This document shows, piece by piece, positions 1-10,200 of a stretch of 64,000 nt of DNA. The number at the start of each line of letters is the position of its first letter. Positions within the stretch are counted from its first letter, which is position 1. Origin of the DNA: Alitta virens (taxonomy: Eukaryota; Annelida; Polychaeta; Phyllodocida; Nereididae); NCBI GenBank assembly GCA_932294295.1, contig OW028575.1, positions 13,892,058-13,956,057 of the forward strand, given 5' to 3'. The notes under the pieces are model-generated. The model had not been told where the DNA came from. It worked only from the letters and a program-made list of their open reading frames with translations, and ran no database searches. Made by a program: the position numbers and the translations under genes.

Positions 1-327
1 TGACTCCACCATGCCATGTGTCTCCTCGAGCAAGCTGCAAGAAGATCTATACATGAACAATCATTCAATTAAGGAGATCATTGAGACACAATGAAACAGT
101 TAGAAGCCTATCTAAGCACGAGGTCTCCTTGCAAATTACTCAATTATTGAATAATGCAACTTTTTTCTTTATCTTTTGGCGAGTAAATGAACAAAATATA
201 TATATCGGAATCTAACATAGTAACAAGCAGTTATATACAAGTCCAACCGGCTAGTGTTACTTAATCCAATGAATTAACAGTTATAGGTGTACATTACATT
301 TAAAAAAAGGAAAAATTTATCCGTTAC

Positions 328-883
328 CTTTCTAGCCACTGGATACGGCGTTTTTCATCAAGGATAAATTGGTGGTACAATTTATACCAATCATCTTCAC
401 CTGCTAGCACCTGCTTTAGTCGATAGTTGGAGGAATACACATCAGCAAATGTTATTTTGAGCGCAGTGCACGCAAATATCATTACATAATTCTGCGCAAC
501 TTCCATGTCAAATCCAACGTGAAATCCTACTGCCCTGGAGAGGTGTTCATCCAAGAACTTCCACATACATCTGAGCTGAGACTTCACATCCAAAGTTTCC
601 GCGGGAAATAATCCGACGCAAGCCACGTGCTCCTCCTGTATGTACCTTTAGGTGCCTCGATCCTGTAAGTATCAACAAAAAGCCTTAAAGCTCCTTAAAC
701 ACAAGCCCATATGCCTGATTATATTTCTCTGTCTGTACAATTTTACCTGTTGCAGGCATTCAATGATCCACAGCCTCCAGGACTGCGTACGTATTGATCC
801 AAAGCTCAGGTGGAAATCAACATGCACTGCAGCTCCGACGGCTTTGATATGCCTAATAATGCACCTTGCCCGCAACCTCCAAG
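328..883 (-). CDS. Unrecognised gene, two internal exons (partial, runs off left edge)
   Basis: Two exons fit together in phase on the minus strand. The upstream one (883 down to 747) has a TTTCAG acceptor and a CAG/GTAAAA donor. The downstream one (635 down to 328) has an ACATACAG acceptor and an AAG/GTAACG donor. The first ends on a codon boundary and the second opens on one, giving about 147 residues without a stop. The peptide has the look of real folded protein (many Trp, Phe, Cys and His; for example VGFHVGFDMEVAQNYVMIF) and no low complexity. I do not recognise the family. The 5' end is not found; a short ATG exon around 1196-1167 with a CAG/GTGCTG donor was considered, but its phase does not join. 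The rest lies to the left of the window. Splice sites are seen; the gene itself is inference. Confidence 0.45.
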
Positions 884-1860
884 CTGAAATTACTTGATGT
901 TCTGATTCGCAGGAGTGATATTTGCATTATATCCATGGTTGTAAATTTACAGTGTCATATGACATACATGCAAGTTGAACACAACTGCGTATGCTGTATA
1001 CTAGTTACTACTTTTAAAAGTAAATAATTAAATTATGATACAGGCCAAGTAGATTCATTTTAATTGCAAAAAATCGTCAATTTTAAAGATCAACGCGTTT
1101 TCATCACAGAATCTTAATGTTTAAATAAAAAACGCCGATTTACTTTTTTGGACGTCGTGATGGCAGCACCTGCCGGTATGCCGTAATGAGCGCCATCTCT
1201 CGTTTATTTGCTGCACTAAAAAATATAGGTCAATTAGCGCCTCTAGTGATCTTTGACTAAATTATCATACAAATGGGGAGTGTTTGATCCAAACACAGAA
1301 ATGAGGCAAGATTAGAGAAATTCCAACTCTTCCATTTGCTCCAGATAATGGCCGTCTCTCCTAAAACATCACTGTGAATGACGTGCATTGAATCTCTGTG
1401 TTTTGGAGGTGAGGAAGGTGAATTTCCGCTTGTTTTCCAGTCCAAAAATGTTCAATCATAGAATGGTCCCGATTGTGTCAATTAGTGCCTGTCATTTCAT
1501 GGGAATGAATGATCCACTTGAGTTGCATGAATATTTGGTGAAGTCATCGTGTTTTTCCAACATATACAGAATATCTATTGTACATTATGTGTGGGGCTGA
1601 TTATAAATTTGAAAAGTTTAATTTGAGTAGAACTATAAGTTTGACAGTAGCCTATCCTTGATAATAAATAATTTCAGTGAATAGCGACCAGTTAAACCAG
1701 ACATTACTGACTGCTAATTAGCCTGGAAGGCCTGGCTTACTCCGTTAAACCTCACTCAGAAGTGACAAGCCAGCTTATACTAAATTTAGCATTGACAGCA
1801 TTTTTTGAAATAGACCCCAGAAAATTCTTATTGCTTCAAATTGACTCCTGATCATACCTA
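884..1860. other. Non-coding stretch between left gene and inverted-repeat element
   Basis: No convincing exon is visible. A CpG-containing patch at about 1150-1210 next to the left gene may be its promoter, but no core promoter motif is clear. The remainder is AT-rich with only short shadow frames. Confidence 0.4.
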
Positions 1861-2460
1861 GATGGCGTATCTATACTCTGTAGAGGATGGACCGATTGGC
1901 CGCTAAAAACTTTCGCACTCAAAATAAAATAATGACGTCACAAAGCAGCGGTACACTGACCTTGTCCACACTTTAGACTTTTTGAAGAGAAATGAAGGCA
2001 GTTTTCTGACGATTGTTATTTGTTCACTAAAAACTACAACAATGACGATTTTTGGTCAGTGAAACTTCATCGCCATTTTGCACTGAGGATTATGGGAAAA
2101 TAGATTCTGATGACGTCACAACAGTTCAAGTGACGAAGTTAGTTTATGACAGTTTATGACATCATTGCGGGCACTTCTTTTTCATTTTATAATCCTCCCA
2201 GAATGCATTATTCACGAAAATGGCGCCGTCAACAATGGTGAAATTAACAACAACAAAGATTAAATTAACCTCAGGTTCATTATTATGACTGTTGAAAACA
2301 ATTTCTCTTTAAAAAATTAAAGATAAGCATGATAAGTATGTCCACTTTTATTAGAAAACGTGATTTCAACGTCCTTCAGTTGCACTTTGGAAATAGAACT
2401 ACTGCGAAAGTTTTTGAAGGCAAATCGGCTCATCTAGCTCCTACCTTATAGATACTCCTA
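1861..2460. mobile_element. Non-autonomous DNA transposon (MITE) with imperfect terminal inverted repeats
   Basis: The left end (1861-1918) and the reverse complement of the right end (2403-2460) match over roughly 55-60 bases with small gaps. The shared blocks are GTATCTATA, CCGATT and AAAAACTTTCGCA. CCTA is present just outside both ends (1857-1860 and 2461-2464) and could be a target-site duplication, but four bases could occur by chance. The interior has two TGACGTCAC palindromic motifs near the left end and the middle and no coding capacity. The inverted ends are seen directly; the class (superfamily) is not determined. Confidence 0.7.
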
Positions 2461-2464
2461 CCTA

Positions 2465-3516
2465 ATAGATAAAACCAGTTGAAAAACTCAAATTTATTGC
2501 CTATATTTTTGGATTTTGTAACTTTTTTCAGGCAGGCTTTTCAGCTTTAAAATGAACAAAAATGATCTAGTTCATTACCAATAATCTATGTGATTTATAA
2601 TGGAAAATAAGGTGTCAAATGATTGGATATGAATTTAACCTAATATCCCTGCAGTTTATTCAGCATAGAATTCACCATACATCAATATATAGCATGTTAA
2701 AGGCCAAAAGTCAGGCTGAAAATGGACCGCGCCTCCATTATCGCTGCTGTGCAAGTGCCTTGGCCTGCAGGCTATGCATAGAAATTCAGCAAATTCATCA
2801 CAACTTGGCTCACTAAAATCGCCCTGACGGAATTTCAAAATAAACGTTAAAATACTTGAAAAAATTGTTTAATTGGTAAAGTTATGTTCAAAGTGGTATC
2901 ATCACTTTTTTAACCTAAATTTGTGGAACAAAAAGTTTAAGCTGTTTCACTGCCGAAGTGCGCTATACCACTTTCATCATAACCTTACTCCTTAATTATA
3001 TGATTCAGTGCTTTTTTTAATGTGAAAATACCCGTACGTGAGTCAATGTTGGCCGAGGTAAACTGGATTGACTTTCCTGCTAGGTGGCAGCGATTTTGAC
3101 ACTAGCGCCCCTTGCGGGTGCTGTCATTACTACTAAGTAGCGCATGCTGTCTTAATCTCGAAAGTAATTTTGTAGTGTAATTCTGTACTTCAGAGAAGAT
3201 TGAATCTATTCGCGAGTCATTTAAACTTCTTCTTTTTTTTTTGTGGTGGGTTATTTTATGTGTAATACTAATAGCGTTGATCGGGTTAATCTGAATTTGT
3301 GCAATTTCTACAAATCAGAACCAGCCATATTCCTATTAATGTATATTTTTGGCAATTTTTTTAAGTATAGCATTTAAAAAAAAAACTAAAGATTAAAATG
3401 TAATTAAAATGCAAAATTATGCCACTTTATGGCAGATAAATCTAGTACATTATCTACAAATGGAATGGTAAACCTGGGAAAGTAATAAAATATTGCAATT
3501 TTTGTTTTTTATTCAG
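2465..3516. promoter_or_regulatory. Upstream region of the FEM1-like gene
   Basis: No coding exon is seen. The part at 3050-3125 has more CpG than its surroundings and contains two motifs resembling the CTCF consensus (3076-3090 and about 3102-3119, opposite strands). A 5' untranslated exon probably lies here, because the coding exon is preceded by a splice acceptor ending at 3516. Promoter role is inference. Confidence 0.35.
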
Positions 3517-3524
3517 ATTCCACA

Positions 3525-5516
3525 ATGGTGGGGATTGTGGAGGACACGGTCAGCATGGCCAACTTGGACCTTTTGGCCCTTTGTTGTGCGGTTAGAAATG
3601 ATGACGTTATCTCTGCCAAACAATTCCTGAAGGATCAACCGTGGTTTGCTAACGAGCAGATCATAAGCGAAGGAGAAAGACAGACATTGCTGTTGCTCGC
3701 TTGTCGTAACAATGCGATTGGTGCTGTAAAAATTCTAGTTGAAGATCATGAACTCGATGTTCTGGAAACTGGTGACATTCAGTCGGAAGATAAACAGTAT
3801 GAAGGCGTGTCACCTCTCTGGTGTGCTGCTGGAGAGGGTAACATCGATATTGCCACGTTCTTGCTAAACAATGGTGCTAAAGTTAATCAGATGACTGTAA
3901 CAAAGTCCACTCCCCTTCGGTCTGCTTGTTACAACAATAAATTTGACATGGTGAGGTTCCTGATTGAACAGAAGGCTCAGATTGACTTCCCCAAAAATGA
4001 TGGCAGCACAAGCCTCATGGTAGCTTCATACCATGGCCACACTGATATTGTGAAACTGTTACTGGAAAGGGGAGCAAATGTCAATTTACAAGATGACCAA
4101 GGGGCGTCTGCCTTGAACGATGCATGTCGACAGGGTCATGAAGAAATTGTGAAAATCCTTCTTATGTCTGGCGCTGATGTGAATCTTCAAGGGAAGCACG
4201 GCGTCACTGCCCTGGGTGATGCTTGTCGCCATGGAAATCTTAATATTATAAATAAACTGCTGGATCTTGGAGCTCGGCCAGGGGTTGATGAGCGAGGTAT
4301 GACACCCTTGGAAGTAGCTGCGGAAAACGGCCATGAAGAAGTGATCATCACCTGGGTGTGTAGAGAATCTTGCAGTAAAGAAGAGAGAGTTGAAGCACTG
4401 GAGTTATTGGGCGCTCATTTTATGTGCAAGAGAGATTATCAGAAGATGTATGCGTACATGATGAAGGCCATGAAGGACCGAACTAAGTTTGAACTTCCCA
4501 AGAGAATTCAGCTCCCAATCGAAGCTTATGACTTCAAGAAAGAATGTGAAACAGTGGAAGAGCTGCAGTCCATTGCAACTGACGTTGAGGCATTGCAATA
4601 TCAAGCCGTAATACTTAGGGAAAGGATCCTTGGGAACAGAAAGATGGACGAGTTCCCCATAGCCTTGCTCGGTGCTGTTCATGCTGATGCCCATAATTAT
4701 GATAAATGCATGGCATTGTGGTGCAGAGCATTGTATCACTTGAAGAAAAATGGAGATTCCCTGACTCATAGACTTGTTGCATTTTGTGAGGTATTCTCAG
4801 AGATCCTCATGAATAGTGGTGCTCTAAACAGAGACATGGTCTGTTCCATCACAAAAACTGCCATTGAAGAGATTGACCTGAGTCGTTTACGCCTCAAGGA
4901 GACGGAAAATGAAACCATCAGCATCGAAAGACGAACAGAAGATTTCTTGCCCAACATCTATGTCTCTCTCTGGTTGCTGAAGTTGGTGCACTACATGGCC
5001 GAACCCGACAGGTATTGCAAACAAGTCTTGGAATTGGTTCAAGAACTTTGCAAGCAGAACATCCACTGTGGACCCAACGACCGTCCTCTGCTTCATCTTG
5101 TTCTGGATGACACTACTCCATGCGGCGATTTTCCCCTTGAGATATTCGTAACCTTTCCTGATGTGACACTGTTGAAGCAGATGATAATCTGTGGAGTGGA
5201 TGTCAAGCAGACAGATGAACTTGGTAACACTGCCCTCCATGTTCTAGCATGCAATGTGTCACCGCAAACCTTGGACAGGACGAACTACGCCGTAATGATA
5301 CGCCTTATTATGGAGGCGGGCGTTCATCACGATCAGACTAACAGTATGCGTCAGGTGGCTCAGAACATGGGTTCATCTGTGGTCACCGAAATTCTTCAGA
5401 TGATTGTCCCCATTGCCAGTCTACAGTGCCTCAGTGCAAGAGTGATCAAGGTATCTGTTTGTGATTACGAGAAAAACCTGCCCCCTACACTCGCACAGTT
5501 TGTATCTCTCCACTGA
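3525..5516 (+). CDS. FEM1-family ankyrin-repeat protein (CUL2 E3 ligase substrate receptor)
   Basis: This is an uninterrupted 663-residue frame. It begins at the ATG at 3525, eight bases after a strong acceptor (TTTTTTATTCAG ending 3516), so the start is on the only coding exon and a leader exon lies upstream. The N-terminal half (about residues 50-280) holds seven or so ankyrin repeats, with clear TPLRSACYNN, GHTDIVKLLLERGANVN and GHEEIVKILLMSGADVN units. A helical TPR-like middle follows (ERVEALELLGAHF at about 285, IQLPIEAYDF, VILRERILG), then a late ankyrin pair (RPLLHLVLDD, GNTALHVLA) and the family-like ending LQCLSARV...FVSLH. FEM1 proteins in animals are substrate receptors of CUL2-RING ubiquitin ligases and read C-terminal degrons. 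The length suits the family (about 620-670). It is diverged from textbook FEM1A/B/C in the middle, so I do not assign a paralogue. The single coding exon is notable next to intron-rich neighbours. Confidence 0.93.
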   Translation: MVGIVEDTVSMANLDLLALCCAVRNDDVISAKQFLKDQPWFANEQIISEGERQTLLLLACRNNAIGAVKILVEDHELDVLETGDIQSEDKQYEGVSPLWCAAGEGNIDIATFLLNNGAKVNQMTVTKSTPLRSACYNNKFDMVRFLIEQKAQIDFPKNDGSTSLMVASYHGHTDIVKLLLERGANVNLQDDQGASALNDACRQGHEEIVKILLMSGADVNLQGKHGVTALGDACRHGNLNIINKLLDLGARPGVDERGMTPLEVAAENGHEEVIITWVCRESCSKEERVEALELLGAHFMCKRDYQKMYAYMMKAMKDRTKFELPKRIQLPIEAYDFKKECETVEELQSIATDVEALQYQAVILRERILGNRKMDEFPIALLGAVHADAHNYDKCMALWCRALYHLKKNGDSLTHRLVAFCEVFSEILMNSGALNRDMVCSITKTAIEEIDLSRLRLKETENETISIERRTEDFLPNIYVSLWLLKLVHYMAEPDRYCKQVLELVQELCKQNIHCGPNDRPLLHLVLDDTTPCGDFPLEIFVTFPDVTLLKQMIICGVDVKQTDELGNTALHVLACNVSPQTLDRTNYAVMIRLIMEAGVHHDQTNSMRQVAQNMGSSVVTEILQMIVPIASLQCLSARVIKVSVCDYEKNLPPTLAQFVSLH

Positions 5517-7239
5517 CACGAGCATTGAAATATCCCACTGACTGACTTCTGAGTTATGCTCATAGGTTTAAAAATGGCATTACATTTCTCAACTGGTAGA
5601 TTTGAAAGAGCTCTGTATTCTGAATGTGACTCCAATTACTCTGGCATTTGAAAAATTAATTAAAATGTCCTGCATTTATTTTTCAGTTCTATTTGTTAAG
5701 TTAGAGAAAGCTGTACATGTAGTGTTATATCCAGGAGAATGATATATATTATTTATATCAATGATGAGCCTTCAATGAGTTTGCCTTTAGTTGCTTAATC
5801 AACTTATTATGTTGTAGGTTTTGTTCACACATCTATTTTACATTGTGACTGTATTTCTTATAGCCATTTGTGATACACTGGCTTGCAAAGACTTTTTGTT
5901 TAAAGGAATTCATGCTTGTTTTGATGAGCTTTGTATTTTGTGTGCTACGAAGCAGCTGTTAAGTCTTTCTTCTTGCACGAAGATTAAAAATATTTTAAAT
6001 AACTTGTATATTTGTGTATTTTTACCACTGAGAACACAATTTGGAAGAGGTTATTAACTGTTATCATGCTGATAGAAAGTTCTTTTTCTATTAACAAGCA
6101 GGGTAGGGTAAATTTCATCTGTTCAAATCGCTGATTAATCAAAGTTGGCAACACTCAATTTTCGAGGAATATATGATTTCCTAAAAAATGGCATACATGT
6201 GCGCACATGCAACTGGCATTGGCACATGCAGTACAATTGGCACATGCAGCCGCCACTGACAGTTATGCCTGGAATGTCATCTAAATTTGCTTAAAACATC
6301 AACAGCAGTTTGAGTTGCACATTGATATCATGTATATGAGTAGAACTTGATATAATGCAGGTATACACCTACAAGCAACACTCTTTATTGTGTTTATCGG
6401 GAGTTATAAGAAAAGTTAGCCATGGTTCAAGATAAATCCCTGGGGTTTCAGTGAAAATCAACACTGGTGGCAGCACTTATCATACAACTTCAGCACAGAT
6501 TAACTATGATACATATTTTTTCAATTCATTGGATCAAGTTAGATTAAGCACTTTATACAACAATATATATTATAGCATATTACCATTACCACAGTAAAGC
6601 ATGCACATCACAAAGGTAACTTAAACACAATAGTACGGTAAAAATTCTTAAATTTTTTACATGCAAGTTCTTTCTGTTAATGAGATTTGATGAATTCATT
6701 TAGCCGGATTCACCGTACGTTCTACTACTTGGCGCGCCGAATGCGCATTTGCGCCGAATTCACCCGAATTACCGAGAATATATATGCTGAACCCTCGACA
6801 CAAGTAACTATTATTAGCAAAAATGAATTGGCAACAACAATGTCACCCGTTACCGGTTTTCGGACGTTTCGGTTTTCGGACGTTTTGACTTGCATTCTTT
6901 CACTGCTCAAGCAAGGGTTAAAATTAAGTGTACTTGTGTGTAAAAACAAGTCTTTCACTAATGTTATTTGACAATATCTATATTTATATAAATTTAGTAA
7001 TGTAGATGTAGACGGCCTTTCATGCATTGCATTATCATATATTAGTGATATAAAGTGATTGCTCCCTGTCGAAGGGTGCCCGCTAGGTCGAACTGGCGGG
7101 CATCCTACCGGATATTTAATTTGATGAGAGTTACACTGTTGTTACAGTCGTGGCGGGAACTCGGCAGTGACAGTCGCTATAGTTGGTCATAATATATATG
7201 TATAGTGTGTACACAGAACTGCATGTGATCTTCGTGATA
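5517..7239. other. FEM1-like 3' UTR and intergenic region
   Basis: The first several hundred bases are AT-rich and read as the 3' untranslated region of the FEM1-like gene. No other gene is seen. At 7074-7105 a short inverted repeat (TGCCCGC ... GCGGGCA) lies about 140 bases before the next start codon. A more CpG-rich patch at about 6690-6900 could be the promoter side of the next gene. Confidence 0.4.
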
Positions 7240-10200
7240 ATGGCAGGTATAGGTAATGAGTCAACATCGTCAAATATATTTGATGAGCCACTCGATGAGG
7301 CGTACCTCACCAAAGAAGAATACAATGTGGCACATCTATGGAAAGTGTCAATTCCCAGCTTGTCCAGTGAAAGCAGTTCTGAAAGTTCTGACAGTGGTAA
7401 CAATACTTCGCCAGACCGGCCTGTTCGCTCAGATGCAACTGGAGGAACAACCCAGGAAAACGTTACATGTACCGACAGTTTGTATAGAAGCGTCCTGACA
7501 TCAAGCCTGAAAGGGCTGAGTTACCCGTCAACAGGAGGTGGACAAACTCGTTGACAAATTATTTCCTCGGACGACCATCTCGTTGACAAAAAAAAAGTGG
7601 CTATACCAACTCGTTGACGTTTTTATTTAGTTATTAAGTTCACGCAAATAAGTTTGAAAAAAATAAAACCGTTGCTTTATTCCTACCCATCGCTCTCTGC
7701 AATCCCTGTTGTGCACTACCAGTCACGCCCTCTGGAGTTTACCGAATTGTCGACGAAATGGTATATATATATATGGCCAAATTGGCTGTCAACGAATTTG
7801 CATTAAATTGTGAACGAGTTCGTCATGACCTGTCAAGGAGTTGGTTACAGTGGTTTTAAGTTTGTCAACAACTTTGTCAATCACAAATTTACGCCAGATG
7901 GTTGGTCAACAAATTTTTTGGCATATCAACGAGTTAGCGTGTTGACGAAATGACTTGTATTCATTGAAATTCTCCATGACATCGATATTCGCCACTTAGA
8001 ATAAAGTGCAATTCACACTTATTAGAATATTAGATGGCAGTCAGAGTTAATGAATACTGAAAGTTATATAAACAAATTAGTTTTGTAACAGTTGTGGACA
8101 ACCATAGGTTGTGGTGAACTGCACTGTAAATCCGGGGGCTGAACAACGTTGAAACACTTAGGTATTATCCAGGTATCATGCATGTTTTGCTGTCATGTGA
8201 TAATAATTCCATGTCTCATTGGTTGGTTTGGGAAACTCCGGGAATTCCAGGTAGTTTTGCGCGATCTGAACGCTGTTTTCGACACAAATATGGCGTCCGT
8301 CTCATCATCCAACTCGTTCGCGATTATTTCAAAGGCTGTAAATATATTAATCATGGACTTACGCCCACGCCAGCTATCAGAATTTGTAGCTCAAGTCACT
8401 TCACTTCAAAACACCTCGACCTTCGAGGTCGTCGCGGCCATTGTGGACGGGAGAGGGGAGAGCTCAGAACAATTCCCAGCGGGTCCAGCTCTCTGGACAC
8501 CACTGGATCCTCCTCAGCCACTTCAACCCTAAGATCCACTCCTAACCCGGCATATATGTGTGCCACGTGCGAGAAGGAAGTGGGATCAAGGGGCGCACTG
8601 CAATGCCATGTCAGTGTGGCGCACGCAGTATCCTACACCGGAAATCAGTGCCCCCACTGCAGAGCTGCCCTGCCAGCCGACCGGCTTACAAACATTAGGC
8701 GATACTTAGAGCGTAGCCATAACTACGACAGAAGGGAAACCGAGCGTGTTATGGGGGCCCAATTTGGACGGTTCCTTACCAGCAAGAGACCCCCTCATCC
8801 AGCAAGGGGAGTACAAGGACGACCCCCAGGAAGCAGGAAGAGGCGGACACGACAACAGACTGCAGGACTCCCCGCTCTCAGGTGCCCCGAAACCGCAGCT
8901 TGGCTAGGTGACCAGCACCACCGCCTACCGTCCTCAATGGTGGGGCTGCTCCCTGGGCTCTCGAAGGTGCCACTGACGCTGTGGGGACCCTGAGCCACGT
9001 GGCTCTGCTGGCAGGTTCCCTGTCTCCATGCCATGGATACTGGAGGATCCCAACAGCTCAGGTCCGGCCCTGAATTCTTCTGGCTTACCAGGGATGCCTG
9101 GTTAAATTGTCTAAAATGGCTTCCTGGGAGGCGGCCATGCCCAGGTCTCCGATGATCCAAGAACTACGGATCCACAAATCTTCTCTCCGGGGACGGAGAC
9201 GAAGATACCTGCCGATCTTGGCTATCTCTGCTGTACTAGCAGTTGTGCAGGAGGGGATGGACTCGTCCAACTCCTGATACTCCTTAGCCGACATGTAAGT
9301 CCACATGCGGTCGTGGAGGTACTCCAAACGATCCAAGCTCCAATATTCCGGGGCCATCACTGTTTGTAAGTCCGTTGTTGGGGACGCCCCACGGACTGCC
9401 CTGACCTCTGCCTCACTGGCAGTTAATTCAAGGTCTGGGTCTGTGATTCCAGCCATCTGCATGGCTGTCTTTGGACATCTCCAGGTGGTTGCTCGCTGTC
9501 TTTCTGTCACCCGTGGAAGGTGTGCGGCAAGGGGCCTCTTGTGTGCCCTCTCCTGGTGGTTTTCTTGCCCTTAGTGATCGTGGTGACCTGCATCAATGAC
9601 CTACCCCCCCCCCCCCACCAATAAAGGAGAAGAGGGGTCCAATTGAGCACAATCAGATATTTGTTTTGGACCGAGTACTTAGATGACCCGCATTGGTAAG
9701 GATGCACAAAGGTCACTGTGACCCATCAGGTCACAGTTTTGCGCATCAAACAAGCAAGATAAGCATGATCAACAAATATCGAGCACAAAAGTCAGCCAAA
9801 AATGCAAGGCCAATGCAAACACCTCACAAGAACACAAAAAACTGTCTTGGCAAACGCATATTACCAAAAAGACCAACCAGTTTTTTTTTGGTCAATTTAT
9901 CTGATATTATCGTCCCTGTCTTACCAGGCAGCCTTGACAATGCCACCCTGACGGTTAACCACACAAATGTGGTTTACACTGTTTCCCTTTAAGATCCATA
10001 GGTCCCAAATGGTCGCATGTCTTACACCCAGACCAAATAGGTAGTGCGTTTTAAACATCTGAGACTACTAACACTGTCATAATGTGTGCCTCTTCAGAAT
10101 ACCGGTACATACAGTTTCCAGCCACTGTAAAGTGGCTGATACAACGCGCACGTTTTGGGGTGCACCACTAGTAACCTTAGAAACTACCAAAAAAATTAGA

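Noticed and set aside
1167..1196. Possible first exon (ATG GCG ... CAG/GTGCTG) of the left-edge gene on the minus strand
   Set aside because: It ends on a codon boundary, while the next exon needs two bases of a split codon, so the frames do not join directly.
4086..5240. Minus-strand frames of 82-121 codons across the FEM1-like gene
   Set aside because: They are shadows of the strong plus-strand coding frame.
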